From a virus, in IMG/VR virus record IMGVR_UViG_3300017593_000132, positions 1-37,990 of that record: a stretch of 37,990 nucleotides of DNA. One strand, 5' to 3'. Positions 37,535 to 37,990 of the stretch are shown piece after piece. The notes under the pieces are model-generated. The model did no database searches. It was not told the origin of the DNA and saw only the letters and a list, made by a program, of their open reading frames with translations. The first letter of the stretch is position 1. Every line of letters starts with the position of its first letter. Position numbers and translations under genes: made by a program.

Positions 37535-37990
37535 CCACTGACATCCACGCCGCCACGCAGGCGATTCGCGAGGCGTTGGCCGCAGGGCCTACGCCGGGGC
37601 CTTGGCTTGAGAAGGGGCGCGTAAATCCTTCGCGCGAGGCCATCAGAATCGAGAGCCACCACCCCGCCGATGAGCACCACCTGTATCAGGTCTGCGACGT
37701 GCTCGATGCCAATGGCTACCCGAGGAATCAGGCCAATCTGCAGTTCATCGCCGCCTGCAACCCCGAGGCCATCACTACCATCCTCGCAGCCCTTGAGGCA
37801 CGGGACGCAGAGATTGCGGCGCTCACTGGCCTGCTGGTCGGGCTCGTGGAGCAACTGGACGACGGCGACGACCAGGTGCCCGGGCACTGCCACGCGAAGC
37901 CCGGAATCTGGGACGAGCACAACGGCGAGAAGTCCGGGACGCCGTGCGCGCTGTGCGCCCTGTGGACCTTGGCCAAGGGCTATGCAGCAT
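37531..37990 (+). CDS. Ead/Ea22-like accessory protein (cut by window edge)
   Basis: ATG at 37531 (GAGGAG upstream, ATGA overlap); open to the window end. MTTDIHAATQAIREALAAGP then TPGPW, a motif common at the N-terminus of phage accessory proteins, and NLQFIAACNPEAITTILAAL with EARDAEIAALTGLLV, the Ea22-like helix. Later PGHCHAKPGIWDEHNGEK and CALCALW give Cys/His. Function unknown; the rest of the protein is outside. Confidence 0.65.
   Translation, partial: MTTDIHAATQAIREALAAGPTPGPWLEKGRVNPSREAIRIESHHPADEHHLYQVCDVLDANGYPRNQANLQFIAACNPEAITTILAALEARDAEIAALTGLLVGLVEQLDDGDDQVPGHCHAKPGIWDEHNGEKSGTPCALCALWTLAKGYAA

Overview
The window holds most of a temperate podophage or prophage genome with a high-GC, strongly biased sequence that suggests a betaproteobacterial host, probably Burkholderiales. 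The structural genes follow phage T7 order (portal, scaffold, capsid, two tail tubular proteins, internal virion proteins, fibre). Several capsid genes look like the Bordetella phage BPP-1 set: a Bbp16-like cement protein, a Bbp17-like major capsid protein and a Bbp19-like protein. The family names come from recognising protein patterns by eye, not from a database search.

Layout. From position 1 to about 29.5 kb everything is on the minus strand, so it reads from right to left. At the right end of that arm lie a Cro/YdaS-like regulator, a 46-aa membrane protein and a CII-like HTH protein. Next come a replication module (DUF1376 initiator-like protein, lambda P-like loader candidate), two HNH endonucleases in tandem, small nin-region genes with a DUF1367 protein, NinG and a solo HTH protein. 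Packaging follows (TerS, a 28-aa membrane mini-protein, TerL), then the head (112-aa protein, portal, coiled-coil protein, staple-like protein, Bbp19-like, scaffold, major capsid, cement), and finally the tail and ejection proteins (gp11-, gp12-, GNAT, gp14-like, a transglycosylase, a 2067-aa polyvalent protein, and a tail fibre/spike cut by the window edge).

A CI/LexA-type S24 repressor (29595-30239) is on the plus strand, divergent from the Cro-like gene. It ends in a strong intrinsic terminator. Operator-like repeats (GATAG-T5-CTATC) occur on both sides of it, so one repressor could silence the leftward operon and the rightward operon that starts at 30390. The rightward operon is a chain of small, mostly ATGA/GTGA/TGATG-overlapping accessory genes. 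It includes a YqaJ/lambda-type exonuclease with a conserved partner protein, two tiny membrane proteins, a DUF551-type protein, an XF1762-like GNAT protein and another HNH protein. It runs off the right edge.

No integrase, lysis cassette, tRNA, CRISPR array, phage RNA polymerase or retroelement was found inside the window. The most unusual signals are: a 13-bp x4 tandem repeat directly after a good start codon that puts the start out of frame with the gene body; a 21-codon mini-gene upstream of the Bbp19-like gene whose end repeats the TerL C-terminus and overlaps competing hairpins; a peptide shared by the scaffold and staple-like C-termini; an intrinsic terminator inside the late operon; a Shine-Dalgarno sequence presented in a hairpin loop; and a signal-peptide-like N-terminus on the major capsid protein. 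No stretch over 300 bases lacks a gene; the longest are 28891-29100 and 18507-18701.
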